A stretch of 64,000 bases of DNA from Paenibacillus zeisoli (GTDB lineage Bacteria; Bacillota; Bacilli; Paenibacillales; Paenibacillaceae), in NCBI RefSeq assembly GCF_003994465.1, contig NZ_RZNX01000002.1, positions 395,444-459,443 of the forward strand. Reading direction: 5' to 3'. Position 1 is the stretch's first letter; every line of letters begins with the position of its first letter. Below the pieces are notes generated by a model. The model saw only the letters and a list, made by a program, of their open reading frames with translations, had not been told where the DNA came from and did not search any database. Positions 1 to 8,100 of the stretch are shown one piece after another. A program made the position numbers and the translations under genes.

Positions 1-690
1 CCCGCTCCCATTGAGCCGTTCATGATGCTGCTCAATAATAGGCGCAATCTCGCCATAGTAGGTCTCCTTGATCATCTCTGCCCCATCTGCGGGATGTTTC
101 TTAATCATCTCGAATTCTTCACCGGTCAGTTTGCCCGGCTTGTTCAATATCTCTTCCGGGATATGAATCTTGCCAATATCGTGGAGGATCGAAGCGATGG
201 ACAGATTCTCCAGCTGCTCCGTATTAAGCTTCAACTTCTTCGCAATCTTCACTGCATACTCAGCGACCCGATCACTATGCATATAGGTGTATCGGTCCTT
301 CTTCTCCACTTCCTTCACCATGCTCATCAGCTTCGATATATCCTTACTCAAGTGAACAAACGTTTGCTCCGTTGTGACCCATAGGTAAGTGATATCGGTC
401 AGCGCGGTGAAATGGATCGGATTCTTGAGTCCTTTTGCCGTGTAATAATCATGCGGACCCAGTTCAATCTTCTGGTCATCTAGTTCACACACCAGTTGTC
501 CGGACAATATATAGAAAAATTCCATTACATTCGCATTATCGCTTGGATATACAAAGAATAATCTATCCTTCTCAATGGTCTGGAGCAGAACCTCTACTCC
601 GTCCCCCCGTGAAAGCAGCTTGATTTCATTTTTATCGAAATGTACTTCTTCCAGAAAAGATCCTTTCCTTCCGATTCTGAACCCATCCAT
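1..690 (-). CDS. Cupin/HD-GYP domain protein, probable c-di-GMP phosphodiesterase (partial)
   Basis: The reading frame enters at ATG 688-690 on the minus strand and runs off the left edge; 230 codons are visible. Residues about 25-110 look like a cupin sensor domain, with the conserved stretches FFYILSGQLVCEL and LGPHDYY. From about residue 135 there is an HD-GYP phosphohydrolase domain. It shows the metal-binding HD pair in SILHDIGKIHIPEEIL, the downstream KKHP histidine and HHER. HD-GYP enzymes hydrolyse cyclic di-GMP in the cytoplasm. The N-terminal cupin is likely the sensory input. The gene follows a terminator that closes the upstream secreted-protein gene, so it is probably a separate unit. 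The C-terminus lies outside the window. Confidence 0.8.
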   Translation of the reverse strand, partial: MDGFRIGRKGSFLEEVHFDKNEIKLLSRGDGVEVLLQTIEKDRLFFVYPSDNANVMEFFYILSGQLVCELDDQKIELGPHDYYTAKGLKNPIHFTALTDITYLWVTTEQTFVHLSKDISKLMSMVKEVEKKDRYTYMHSDRVAEYAVKIAKKLKLNTEQLENLSIASILHDIGKIHIPEEILNKPGKLTGEEFEMIKKHPADGAEMIKETYYGEIAPIIEQHHERLNGSG

Positions 691-710
691 TATGATCCCC
701 CTTATATGAG

Positions 711-744
711 AAAAAACGAGCTCGTTAAAAGAACTCGTTTTTTC
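711..744 (-). terminator. Rho-independent terminator
   Basis: AAAAAACGAG at 711-720 pairs with CTCGTTTTTT at 734-743. On the minus strand this is a short hairpin ending in a T tract, placed just after the stop of the 786-1466 gene. Confidence 0.65.
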
Positions 745-785
745 TCTAGATTATACTATTTTGAGGATGGTAGGAAGAGTTAATC

Positions 786-1466
786 TTAATTTATTCCGAC
801 AACCCAAACTGGGTCGATCCATACTTCTTTGTCAGCGAAGCGAACCAGCTTCCAATAACGCTCCAAGATAAGTCCCTGCTCAGCAGCCTTGTTAATGGCA
901 TATGTTGCCAACTCATAGGTTGTATCATACACATCTGTAATAATTTTGTTCAGATCCTCAGTATACTTACGGGTTAATTCCTCGTAGTCGCCCGTTCTTT
1001 GGTTCAGTTTGTCCTCAAGCTGATCAATACGCACAGCGGCGATGCCTGCATCTTTGACATCTGGTGTAATAAGCTGAGTTGTAACCTGATCAATATCCTG
1101 TTTGATGACCAGAATCTGAGCATCTACCTTGCTTGTCTCATCCTGAATCTTGGCGTTCAAATCTGCAGATTGACTGCGGTCAGCTGCTGCAGATGAGCTC
1201 GTCGTAGCCTTTACCTGCTGGCTCTTTACCAGATCAGATACCTTGTCTGCCACTTCCAATTTGCGGATATCTGCTAGATACTTCGCCTCCAGCTGGTCAG
1301 CGGCGTCTACTCCGTCCTTAATCTTCTCCTCAATCTGAACATTCGTCTGATTAATCAGCTCGTAGATTGCGTCAAGATTTGAATTACTGCTGTCATCTGC
1401 AAAAGCGCTAGTCCCAAAAGAAAATACCAAGGCTAATGAAAACAGGACTGCTAAAGCTTTCTTCAT
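786..1466 (-). CDS. Secreted coiled-coil protein of unknown function
   Basis: A 226-residue protein whose family I do not recognise. The start is ATG 1464-1466, preceded by GGGGGAG; a longer frame to 1529 lacks a ribosome binding site. Residues 1-24 form a signal peptide (MKKALAVLF..., cleavage after SAFA). The mature part is rich in charged and heptad-like sequence (LDAIYELINQTNVQIEEKIKDG; LDKLNQRTGDYEELTRKY), consistent with long amphipathic helices or coiled coil. It ends in a hydrophobic, Trp-rich tail (WKLVRFADKEVWIDPVWVV). No catalytic motif, lipobox or cell-wall anchor is visible. It is a single-gene unit with its own terminator downstream. Confidence 0.7.
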   Translation of the reverse strand: MKKALAVLFSLALVFSFGTSAFADDSSNSNLDAIYELINQTNVQIEEKIKDGVDAADQLEAKYLADIRKLEVADKVSDLVKSQQVKATTSSSAAADRSQSADLNAKIQDETSKVDAQILVIKQDIDQVTTQLITPDVKDAGIAAVRIDQLEDKLNQRTGDYEELTRKYTEDLNKIITDVYDTTYELATYAINKAAEQGLILERYWKLVRFADKEVWIDPVWVVGIN

Positions 1467-1708
1467 AATTTCTCCCCCAAATAATAGGTATTTGACTACC
1501 TGCTTAAAATGAATTCTACTAAATGTCACGTTACCAATATACCAGTTCTACCCAATTTAAGATAGAACGAATATTGTCGAATTCGTATAAAATATTATTT
1601 TTTAATAGATGAATTTAAGCTCACACCCGCCCGTAGCCCGAATAGACTAATACTTACAGAGGAGATGAATGAGAAGTTATAGACCTTAATCAAGGGAAGT
1701 GAGAATAC

Positions 1709-2605
1709 ATGAGCCTTTGGCCGATCGTTGAAACTGAGTACGGGATTAAGATCCGCAGCACCACCAAGGTCAAGGATGTCTACAAGGTAGAGACCGATCA
1801 TGCAACCTATTGCTTGAAATCATATGACTTTCCCGAAGAGGAGGTCCGCTTTATTACACGGATCTTGTCCTGCTTGGATGAACACCAGTTCACCCGAAGC
1901 CAGAAGGTCTATCCTACAGTAGATATGAGGGCTTATATTACCCATGAGGGTGCTTATTATACCTTAACGAACTGGGTTCGTGGGCAGCAGCCCAAATTCT
2001 CCATGACTAGGGACTTAAGACGAGGGATATCGACCCTGGCTAAGTTCCATCTTCTGGCCACCGGCTTTCCTGCTCTGGAAGCTCCTGAATCACGAATCCG
2101 CTATTTGAGCCTACCGGGTGAAATCTCAGAATATAAGAGTCTGCTGCTTCCATACCGAAGTACAGGACATCTTGTAGATCTTTGTGATGAGGCTGTGGAG
2201 CTCTTGCAGCAGCCCAAAGTCCTGGAGGTAATTCAGCAAGAACAGATAAACTGTTCATTTGTACATGGGGACTATAATTACCCCAATCTGGTCAGGGACA
2301 AGAAGAATGCCATACATCTGATTGATTTCGAGAATACTTCTATGCATGTTAGGGTTAAGGATCTGGCCCATATTTTGCACCGTAATTCCCTATGGAACGC
2401 GGCGGGAATGCTCCGCCTGATCGAATATTATCAGCGCTACCGCTCGATGAATGCATCCGAGTTGAATCTTCTTGCTGCCTTGCTGACAGCCCCTTACCAT
2501 GTGGTCCGCAACATCAGGATCGGAGGATTCCGCAGTGCTAGGCCCATTATCCCTTCAAGAGGACAGCTTCGTAAATATCAACGGGAACTTCGTGCATTGC
2601 TCTAG
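1709..2605 (+). CDS. CotS-family spore coat kinase-like protein
   Basis: A 298-residue protein of the aminoglycoside phosphotransferase/CotS fold, start ATG 1709 after AAGGGAAGTGAG. The N-lobe has the Lys-bearing strand YCLKSYDFPEEE. The C-lobe has the Brenner-type motif FVHGDYNYPNLV near residue 188 and the metal-binding HLIDFENTS near residue 207, followed by VKDLAHIL. In Bacillus and Paenibacillus, CotS/CotI/YtaA proteins sit in the inner spore coat and CotI-type members phosphorylate coat proteins. Spore-coat location is inferred from family membership. The gene stands alone ahead of the HxlR gene, with 62 bases between. Confidence 0.8.
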   Translation: MSLWPIVETEYGIKIRSTTKVKDVYKVETDHATYCLKSYDFPEEEVRFITRILSCLDEHQFTRSQKVYPTVDMRAYITHEGAYYTLTNWVRGQQPKFSMTRDLRRGISTLAKFHLLATGFPALEAPESRIRYLSLPGEISEYKSLLLPYRSTGHLVDLCDEAVELLQQPKVLEVIQQEQINCSFVHGDYNYPNLVRDKKNAIHLIDFENTSMHVRVKDLAHILHRNSLWNAAGMLRLIEYYQRYRSMNASELNLLAALLTAPYHVVRNIRIGGFRSARPIIPSRGQLRKYQRELRALL

Positions 2606-2667
2606 TGTCCGAATTGGATGAATTATGATAAATTAAAACCGATTCATCTTTTCAGGAGGCGTTATCT

Positions 2668-3012
2668 ATGGACAATATAGAGCAGAAGCCGATACTGTTA
2701 ACCAAAGGAACACCGGGTGAGCCCTGCCCTATTGCCAAAACCCTGGATGTAATTGGAACCAAATGGACGTTCCTGATTGTCCGGGATCTTCTGCTTGAAG
2801 GCACCATGCGGTTCAGCGAACTGCTGCGGTCCATGGAGGGGATCAGTCCCAAGACGCTATCCCTTCGCCTTAGGGAACTGGAGCATCAGGACATCATTAC
2901 AAGAACCGTCTATCCAGAGGTTCCACCTCGCGTGGAGTATACCTTAACGGACAAAGGAAAGAGACTGGAAGGGATTTTTATTGAGTTAAAACGGTTTGGC
3001 CTAACCTTATAA
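2668..3012 (+). CDS. HxlR-family winged-helix regulator
   Basis: A 114-residue single-domain regulator with the HxlR signature: CPIAKTLDVIGTKWTFLIVRDLL followed by FSELLRSMEGISPKTLSLRLRELE and the wing PRVEYTLTDKGKRL. Cys23 in the PCPIAK stretch is conserved in HxlR proteins that sense aldehydes or disulfide stress. Start ATG 2668 follows AGGAGGCG. The SDR gene downstream (3218) is in the same direction but separated by a terminator, so the pairing suggests regulation of a neighbouring but separate promoter. Confidence 0.88.
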   Translation: MDNIEQKPILLTKGTPGEPCPIAKTLDVIGTKWTFLIVRDLLLEGTMRFSELLRSMEGISPKTLSLRLRELEHQDIITRTVYPEVPPRVEYTLTDKGKRLEGIFIELKRFGLTL

Positions 3013-3033
3013 TTGGTATACCAAACTGAGTAG

Positions 3034-3069
3034 AAGACCGTCTTTAGCCATTAGGCCGAAGTCGGTCTT
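3034..3069 (+). terminator. Rho-independent terminator after the HxlR gene
   Basis: AAGACCG at 3034-3040 pairs with CGGTCTT at 3063-3069, with further internal pairing, then a T-rich end. Confidence 0.6.
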
Positions 3070-3217
3070 TATTGTTCCTTGAAGCTTGAAGTCCTTGACC
3101 GGCGTTAAACTATCCTTAAGGTAACTATATGAATTATTAATCACTACTTCCCTAATGGAACTAATGGCGCTAAGCTATCCCCATATTCTCATAACTTCAA
3201 ATTTGGAGGGATTGCTT

Positions 3218-3931
3218 ATGCTTAAGAATATGAAGATTGTAATTATCGGTGGAAGCTCCGGAATAGGTCTGGAAACCGCGGAACTGGCCATAGCCCAGGG
3301 GGCGAAAGTAATCATTGCAAGCCGCTCCGAAGACAAATTAAAGCAAGCTGAGGATCAGCTCGGATCTAACGCCTCATCTTACCGGGTGGATACAACCGAC
3401 GAACAAGATGTCCGGGCATTCTTCGAGGCCGTTGGCTCGTTCGATCATTTGGTGGTCAGTGCTGCTGAGACCTCGGGTGGTCCCTTCCTTGACACGGAGA
3501 CATCCAAGGTCCGTCAGCTGTTCGACAATAAATTCTGGGGCCAATACCATGCTGTTAAATATGGTGTCCCCAAAATATCCCCCGAGGGTTCTATCACCTT
3601 ATTCTCCGGGGTAGTTGCTTACAAGGCGATGATGGGTTCATCTATGCTTGGCGCCGTCAATGCAGCGGTCTCAAGCCTCGGCCAGACCCTTGCGCTGGAG
3701 TTGGCCCCTATCCGGGTCAATGTGGTGTCTCCTGGCATCATTGATACTCCTTCCCGCAGCAAAATGCCTGAGGAGGCCCGCCTGCAATTCTATGATACTT
3801 TAGCCCGGAAGCTTCCTGTGAACCGGGTTGGCCGTGCCGAGGATGTGGCACAGGGTGTACTCTACCTTATTCAGAACGGATTCGTTACGGGAACGGTTCT
3901 TCATGTGGAGGGGGGCCATATTCTAACCTGA
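3218..3931 (+). CDS. Short-chain dehydrogenase/reductase (SDR)
   Basis: A 237-residue classical SDR. ATG 3218 has GGAGGG at 3205-3210; the longer frame from 3155 has no binding site. It has the NAD(P)-binding IIGGSSGIGLETAELA at the N-terminus and a basic SR after strand 2 (IIASRSEDKL), which favours NADP. The usual NNAG is replaced by SAAET. The active-site Tyr-x-x-x-Lys position reads MLGAVNAAV instead of YxxxK. It ends with the substrate-loop motif VVSPGIIDTP. Loss of the canonical Tyr/Lys is shared with some YciK/YdfG-like SDRs, so catalysis is uncertain. The HxlR regulator upstream is the likely controller. Confidence 0.8.
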   Translation: MLKNMKIVIIGGSSGIGLETAELAIAQGAKVIIASRSEDKLKQAEDQLGSNASSYRVDTTDEQDVRAFFEAVGSFDHLVVSAAETSGGPFLDTETSKVRQLFDNKFWGQYHAVKYGVPKISPEGSITLFSGVVAYKAMMGSSMLGAVNAAVSSLGQTLALELAPIRVNVVSPGIIDTPSRSKMPEEARLQFYDTLARKLPVNRVGRAEDVAQGVLYLIQNGFVTGTVLHVEGGHILT

Positions 3932-4051
3932 TACCCGGCAATCTAATCTCCATGGTGCCTAACAGCCTTCGTTCATAACTTTACGATGATGTTTCTCTAA
4001 TTTCAAAGCAGGGCAGACTCTAGAGTAGATGTGAGAATTGGAGGCATAATC

Positions 4052-5266
4052 GTGAATTTATATAATGGCAACCTGCTGTGGACGGAGAGGAACCCAGATC
4101 CCCCATTCGCCCGCAGCGAAGTTCTGGAGCATTATGATGTCGTCATCGTCGGAGGAGGAATATCTGGAGCCCTATGTGCCTATTCTCTTGCGGCTGAAGG
4201 TCTGAGGATAGCAGTAATCGACCGAGGCAATGTGGGAGGCGGCAGCACCTCAGCAAATATGGGGCTGCTCCAGTATTCAAGCGATGTTATGCTTCATGAA
4301 TTGATGGGTCAGATCGGCCCAGACAAGGCCGTTCGTTTCTATAGAATGTGCCAGCAGGCTCTGACTCAACTGAACGAGATTGCTGACACGCTGGATATAC
4401 AGCCTGACTTCACCCGCAGAAACAGCCTCTACTTTGCTAGTGAACGATCCCATGTGGACCGGCTGAAGAAGGAGTATGACACACTTACTGCTCATGGCTT
4501 CAGGGTTGATTTCTGGACTCAGGACGACCTGGAGGCTCATTACCCTTTCTCAAGACCAGCTGCCCTGATCACATACGGTGATGCTGAAGTCAACCCTGTC
4601 AGACTTAGCAGAGGGATTCTGCAGCAATTTAACCCGCGTCATGTGCATGTATTTGAGCATGTCCATGTCCATGGAATTGAAGAGGCCGCTCATCATGTGA
4701 ACGTGCAAACTTCGGCAGGTCCATTTAAGTGTTCTCAGGTGATATTTGCGACGGGTTATGATACGGCGCCAGGCCTTACCGGGACCAGAGTGAACCTCAC
4801 GCGCTCTTATGCTATCGCTACTGAGCCGGTTGACGATCTCTCCTGCTGGAAGGATCGGGTACTGATCTGGGAGACGAGAAGACCCTACCTCTACTTAAGA
4901 ACGACCCCGGATGGACGGGTTATAGCTGGGGGTCTGGACGAGGATACACCGATGACCCCGCATGGTGACGTGCTTATTCATCAGAGGGCCGAGAATATCA
5001 AGAGGAAGGTTCATCAGTTATTTCCCATGTTCGACCTTAAGATCGCCTTCGCATGGGCAGCGGTCTTTGGGCAATCCGTGGATAGTCTGCCTTTTATCGG
5101 GAAGCACCCTTCCAAAGACCGGATCTATTATTTGCTGGGTTATGGCGGCAACGGAACAGTATATAGTATGGTAGGTGCTCAAATTTTGAGAGATTTGATT
5201 CTTGGACGACCGAGTCCGGATGCGGATATCGTGAAGCTTGTACGAGGCTCAAAATCTGCGGAGTAA
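4052..5266 (+). CDS. FAD-dependent oxidoreductase (DAO/glycine oxidase-like)
   Basis: A 404-residue flavoprotein. GTG 4052 has GGAGG at 4040-4044 with good spacing, so I prefer it to the GTG at 4031. The Rossmann motif VVIVGGGISGALCAYSLAAEGLRIAVID starts near residue 30 and is followed by GGGSTSANMGLLQY, typical of the D-amino-acid oxidase/sarcosine oxidase superfamily. The C-terminus has the FAD-contacting stretch DSLPFIGKHP then YYLLGYGGNGTVYS. Substrate is likely an amine or amino acid, but the specificity cannot be read. It is monocistronic by spacing, with 290 bases before the next gene. Confidence 0.82.
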   Translation: MNLYNGNLLWTERNPDPPFARSEVLEHYDVVIVGGGISGALCAYSLAAEGLRIAVIDRGNVGGGSTSANMGLLQYSSDVMLHELMGQIGPDKAVRFYRMCQQALTQLNEIADTLDIQPDFTRRNSLYFASERSHVDRLKKEYDTLTAHGFRVDFWTQDDLEAHYPFSRPAALITYGDAEVNPVRLSRGILQQFNPRHVHVFEHVHVHGIEEAAHHVNVQTSAGPFKCSQVIFATGYDTAPGLTGTRVNLTRSYAIATEPVDDLSCWKDRVLIWETRRPYLYLRTTPDGRVIAGGLDEDTPMTPHGDVLIHQRAENIKRKVHQLFPMFDLKIAFAWAAVFGQSVDSLPFIGKHPSKDRIYYLLGYGGNGTVYSMVGAQILRDLILGRPSPDADIVKLVRGSKSAE

Positions 5267-5353
5267 CTCTATATAAGCCAACTATTGATTTACACGTAAG
5301 GCAGCCGTGTGAAGTGTTCTTCCAATCGCTGTTGTTCCCAGATTTCATAAATA

Positions 5354-5393
5354 CTCTTGCCTACTGGTAATTCTTAAGTTCAACTTATATAGC
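5354..5393. repeat. Dispersed intergenic repeat, copy A
   Basis: The core GTAATTCTTAAGTTCAACTT starts at 5367. A 22-base core recurs with one mismatch at 28816-28837, and weaker similarity extends over about 39 bases (5354-5393 against 28802-28840). Nothing around the two copies is otherwise related. Confidence 0.5.
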
Positions 5394-5415
5394 GAATTAT
5401 ATGACTCATTGATCT

Positions 5416-5450
5416 AGACAGGGCTGAGGCTGGTAGAGCTCTTCCTGTCT
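5416..5450 (+). terminator. Possible terminator hairpin
   Basis: AGACAGG at 5416-5422 pairs with CCTGTCT at 5444-5450, followed by ATTAAATT. No clean T tract. It lies in the 290-base gap between the FAD oxidoreductase and the kinase gene. Confidence 0.35.
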
Positions 5451-5556
5451 ATTAAATTACCTGGCTTGTACAGAGTGAATATCCCCTGCATTTATGAGCG
5501 CAGATCAAGTATAATTCTGAACTATAAGAATGATCTACATAGGGCAGGTGGCAGAA

Positions 5557-6558
5557 TTGACAGATAAAGTAGTGATTGGAATCGACGGAGGGGGAACGCA
5601 TACCCGCGTAATGGTATGTGATCTGCATGGAGAGGTCCAAGCCTATACAGAGAAAGGTCCTGCTTCGATATATAGGGACGCGTACGCCGCGAGCAATGTC
5701 AGAAATGCTATAGAAGAGGCACTGGAGCAGGCAGGCAAATCTCCGGATCAGGTACTCGGAGTTGCTGCGGGAATTGCCGGATATGACTTGGAAACGGACC
5801 TGGATTGGATTCTGCCCTTGACCGAGGTACCCGGGTTAATCTGCCCCAAGTGGCATGTGAACGATGCTGTGATTGCACACCAAGGCGCCTTACTCATGCA
5901 GCCGGGAATTGTTGTGATTGCAGGTACAGGTTCAAATATATTAGCTATTACGGAGGACGGGCAGCAGCTCCGAAATGACCAGTTTCACCATTATGCAGCC
6001 AGCGGTGCAAGGTTTCTTGCTTACGATGCCGTGTATGAAATTCTTGCCGGGAATACGGACTCTTCAGACAACGACCTAATCGCAGCCCTGAAAGCACACT
6101 GGGATGTAGAGACCCTGTCTGAGTTCTACCAGCTGGCGAAGACGGGATTTGAAGCTGACCGTCAGGTCCGTGACCGTGTCTTCGGCAGGTTCACGCCCAT
6201 GATTACGGAGGCCGCTGCTCTAGGAAGCTCTACAGCCATGCGCGTCTGCGATCGTGCCGTAAGTCAGATCAAGGTGGGCACCGAGATCCTGGCAAGCTCT
6301 TTTGCAGGTGCATCAGTTGATGTTGCCCTAATTGGAAGCGTAGCCAACTCCTCCTATGTCCGCCGGACTCTGACCGGGCAGCTCCAGAATGGGGTTAACC
6401 GGAAGTATCAGGTTCATGAGCCGGCATTCTCTCCTGTGGCTGGAGCTATACTCCTTGCTCTTCATAAGCTTCAGGTGCCCATCTCGCCTGAGATCATTAC
6501 GTACCTGAAGAGGAGCCCCTATGCAGCGGGCAGCAAAGAACAGCCTGCGAAGCTCTAA
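5557..6558 (+). CDS. BadF/BadG/BcrA/BcrD ATPase family, N-acetylglucosamine kinase-like
   Basis: A 333-residue ASKHA-fold sugar kinase. TTG 5557 is preceded by AGGTGG at 5546-5551; the ATG at 5530 has no binding site. The phosphate-1 loop is IGIDGGGTHTRVMVCD at the N-terminus. The phosphate-2 region is GIVVIAGTGSNILAI near residue 125, and the adenosine motif lies near VDVALIGSVANS. The family phosphorylates N-acetylglucosamine or related amino sugars in cell-wall recycling; the exact sugar is inferred. The gene ends at a hairpin overlapping its stop codon (6541-6572). No MurQ etherase gene is adjacent, unlike many recycling operons. Confidence 0.8.
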   Translation: MTDKVVIGIDGGGTHTRVMVCDLHGEVQAYTEKGPASIYRDAYAASNVRNAIEEALEQAGKSPDQVLGVAAGIAGYDLETDLDWILPLTEVPGLICPKWHVNDAVIAHQGALLMQPGIVVIAGTGSNILAITEDGQQLRNDQFHHYAASGARFLAYDAVYEILAGNTDSSDNDLIAALKAHWDVETLSEFYQLAKTGFEADRQVRDRVFGRFTPMITEAAALGSSTAMRVCDRAVSQIKVGTEILASSFAGASVDVALIGSVANSSYVRRTLTGQLQNGVNRKYQVHEPAFSPVAGAILLALHKLQVPISPEIITYLKRSPYAAGSKEQPAKL

Positions 6559-6572
6559 GGCCCCGCAGGCTG
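6541..6572 (+). terminator. Hairpin overlapping the kinase stop codon
   Basis: CAGCCTGC at 6541-6548 pairs with GCAGGCTG at 6565-6572. It is followed by ATTACT rather than a T run, so it may be an mRNA-end hairpin rather than a full terminator. Confidence 0.4.
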
Positions 6573-6581
6573 CATTACTGG

Positions 6582-6686
6582 CTCACTGCTCTGAGTATCG
6601 TGCTCGGTTGCTTAGACTCACTGCTCCGAGTATCGTACTCGGCTGCTTAGACTCAATCCTCTGAGTGCCGCGCCCGGTTGCTCAGG
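6582..6686. repeat. Three tandem copies of a 35-bp unit
   Basis: Units at 6582-6616, 6617-6651 and 6652-6686. Units 1 and 2 differ at three positions; unit 3 is more diverged. Unit 3 is the last codons of the 6653-6931 gene, so units 1 and 2 look like out-of-frame duplications of the gene's 3' end. Confidence 0.8.
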
Positions 6687-6931
6687 GAAGCCAGTCGATG
6701 CTTCTCTTCAGCCAGCAGCTCCTCGGCCAATTCTACCCCTGACCGTCCAACGGCCATATCAGCCTGCTGCACCGCCTTCTCGGTGTGCTCAAGGCTGTTC
6801 TCGGCCTGTTCAATCATCTGGTCAGTCGGGTGGCTGAGGGCTGACGATACAGCATAATGCAGCTTGTTAACTGAGTTCAGAGCTTCAGCTACCGTGCTGT
6901 TTGCTTGAAGACTGGAATCATAACGACTCAT
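6653..6931 (-). CDS. Small Gln/Ala-rich helical protein, unknown function
   Basis: A 92-residue soluble protein, start ATG 6931 after AGGGAGAGG. No family recognised. It is almost entirely predicted helix, with evenly spaced small residues (TVAEALNSVNKLHYAVSSALSH; AENSLEHTEKAVQQADMAV), suggesting a two- or three-helix bundle or coiled coil. No signal peptide, membrane segment or Cys. The 3' end lies in a 35-bp tandem repeat and the upstream region carries a second, 12-bp repeat array. It is co-directional with the LysR gene, 118 bases downstream of its stop. Confidence 0.65.
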   Translation of the reverse strand: MSRYDSSLQANSTVAEALNSVNKLHYAVSSALSHPTDQMIEQAENSLEHTEKAVQQADMAVGRSGVELAEELLAEEKHRLASLSNRARHSED

Positions 6932-6997
6932 AAATAAGACCTCTCCCTTCTGAGATGGCTTCAGTTCGGTTCCCCTTTAGCATGGTTAGGCAGAGTC

Positions 6998-7057
6998 GAT
7001 CTTATGCGCAATCTAATGTGCCATCTAATGCGCGATTTTATGTGAGATCTTATATGC
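6998..7057. repeat. Five tandem copies of a 12-bp unit
   Basis: Units of the form NATCTAATGYGC run at 6998, 7010, 7022, 7034 and 7046. The last unit overlaps the stop codon of the LysR gene (7050-7052). Copies vary at two to four positions. Confidence 0.7.
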
Positions 7058-7943
7058 TATGCTTACCCTGTAATTGCTGGACCAGAAATTGATACAACTT
7101 GAGTTCCGCTGCCTTAAGGGAACTTCCTGAGGTACGGCAGAGCATGCCAAAGGTCATATGGATAAGACTGCCTGCAATCTCCCGAATGACCATTCCCGCT
7201 GGCAAGGGATCCATCATAATAGCAGGGACAAGCGCTATCCCGAGCCCACTCTCCACATAGTATTTCAACGCAGTCATACTCCCTATTTCCATCGTATCCA
7301 GGGGCACTCCTCCCGATTCCCTCATCACAACTTCCAACTTGCGGCGGTAAGGACACACCGCTGAGGTTATCAGCAGCCGATGCCCTCTGAAATCACCGGG
7401 CGAGAGGATCTCCTTGTGAGCTAGAGGATGATCCTTTGGCATGAGCACCACAAATTCCTCCTGAAACAACGGCTCATAGTAAAGGTCTGAAGAGAGATCC
7501 GGTGAGGTACAAAGTGCCATGCTAATCTCTCCATGAAGAAGACGCTCAATCAATACAGGAGTATTCGCAAACTCCACAGATACCCGAATCTTCGGGTACT
7601 GGTCAAGAAATTGCTTCAAAATGACCGGCAGGCGGTAGCTTCCGGTCGGCTCTGTGACCCCCAGCCGGATCTGGCCCGCATTCCCTTGCTGGAGCTCCGA
7701 CATATCCCCCTGCAGCTGCTCCATGCTCTTCACAATGTGCAGGCTCTGCTCATGGAAGAGCCTCCCGGCCTGGGTTAACCGAATTTTCTTTCCCCGTTCA
7801 AAAAGCTGAATCCCGAGGTCCGCCTCAAGCTTCTGAATCTGCATCGTGACGGTAGACTGCGCATAATTCATCTCTTCGGCAGCCCGGATAAAGCTGCCTT
7901 GATTCACGATGATCTGAAACGTCTTCAAAGTCTTCAGGTCCAC
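7050..7943 (-). CDS. LysR-family transcriptional regulator
   Basis: A 297-residue LTTR starting at GTG 7943. The N-terminal winged helix is MDLKTLKTFQIIVNQGSFIRAAEEMNYAQSTVTMQIQKLEADLGIQLFERG, unusually clear for this family. Residues from about 90 form the two-lobed co-inducer domain (GQIRLGVTEPTGSYRLPVILKQF; MALCTSPDLSSDLYYEPLFQEEFVVLMPKDHPLA). It is divergent from the SDR gene at 8101, and a palindrome sits between them. LTTR genes usually control the divergent neighbour and themselves, with an inducer that cannot be predicted here. Confidence 0.92.
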   Translation of the reverse strand: MDLKTLKTFQIIVNQGSFIRAAEEMNYAQSTVTMQIQKLEADLGIQLFERGKKIRLTQAGRLFHEQSLHIVKSMEQLQGDMSELQQGNAGQIRLGVTEPTGSYRLPVILKQFLDQYPKIRVSVEFANTPVLIERLLHGEISMALCTSPDLSSDLYYEPLFQEEFVVLMPKDHPLAHKEILSPGDFRGHRLLITSAVCPYRRKLEVVMRESGGVPLDTMEIGSMTALKYYVESGLGIALVPAIMMDPLPAGMVIREIAGSLIHMTFGMLCRTSGSSLKAAELKLYQFLVQQLQGKHSI

Positions 7944-7979
7944 TCTTGCCGCTCACTCCGTTCTAAAGTTCAAAATTAC

Positions 7980-8003
7980 TGAACTATTTATTCATATAGT
8001 TCA
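7980..8003. promoter_or_regulatory. Palindromic operator between LysR and SDR genes
   Basis: TGAACTAT at 7980-7987 is repeated inverted as ATAGTTCA at 7996-8003 with an 8-base centre. It lies 37 bases upstream of the LysR start and 98 bases upstream of the SDR start, where an LTTR recognition site is expected. Confidence 0.6.
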
Positions 8004-8100
8004 ATTATACAGAATCCACTCCATCCTCTACAATTGGAATTAACCAGCCATCATTCATACCTTTAACACAGGTGGCAACAGAAAAAGGAGCGATTGCCCA

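Noticed and set aside
5452..5640. Small open frame antisense to the kinase gene start
   Set aside because: It has no binding site and overlaps the start of an intact gene.
6582..7057. Short repeats that might suggest a CRISPR array
   Set aside because: The units abut with no spacers, vary in sequence and overlap coding ends. No cas genes are nearby.
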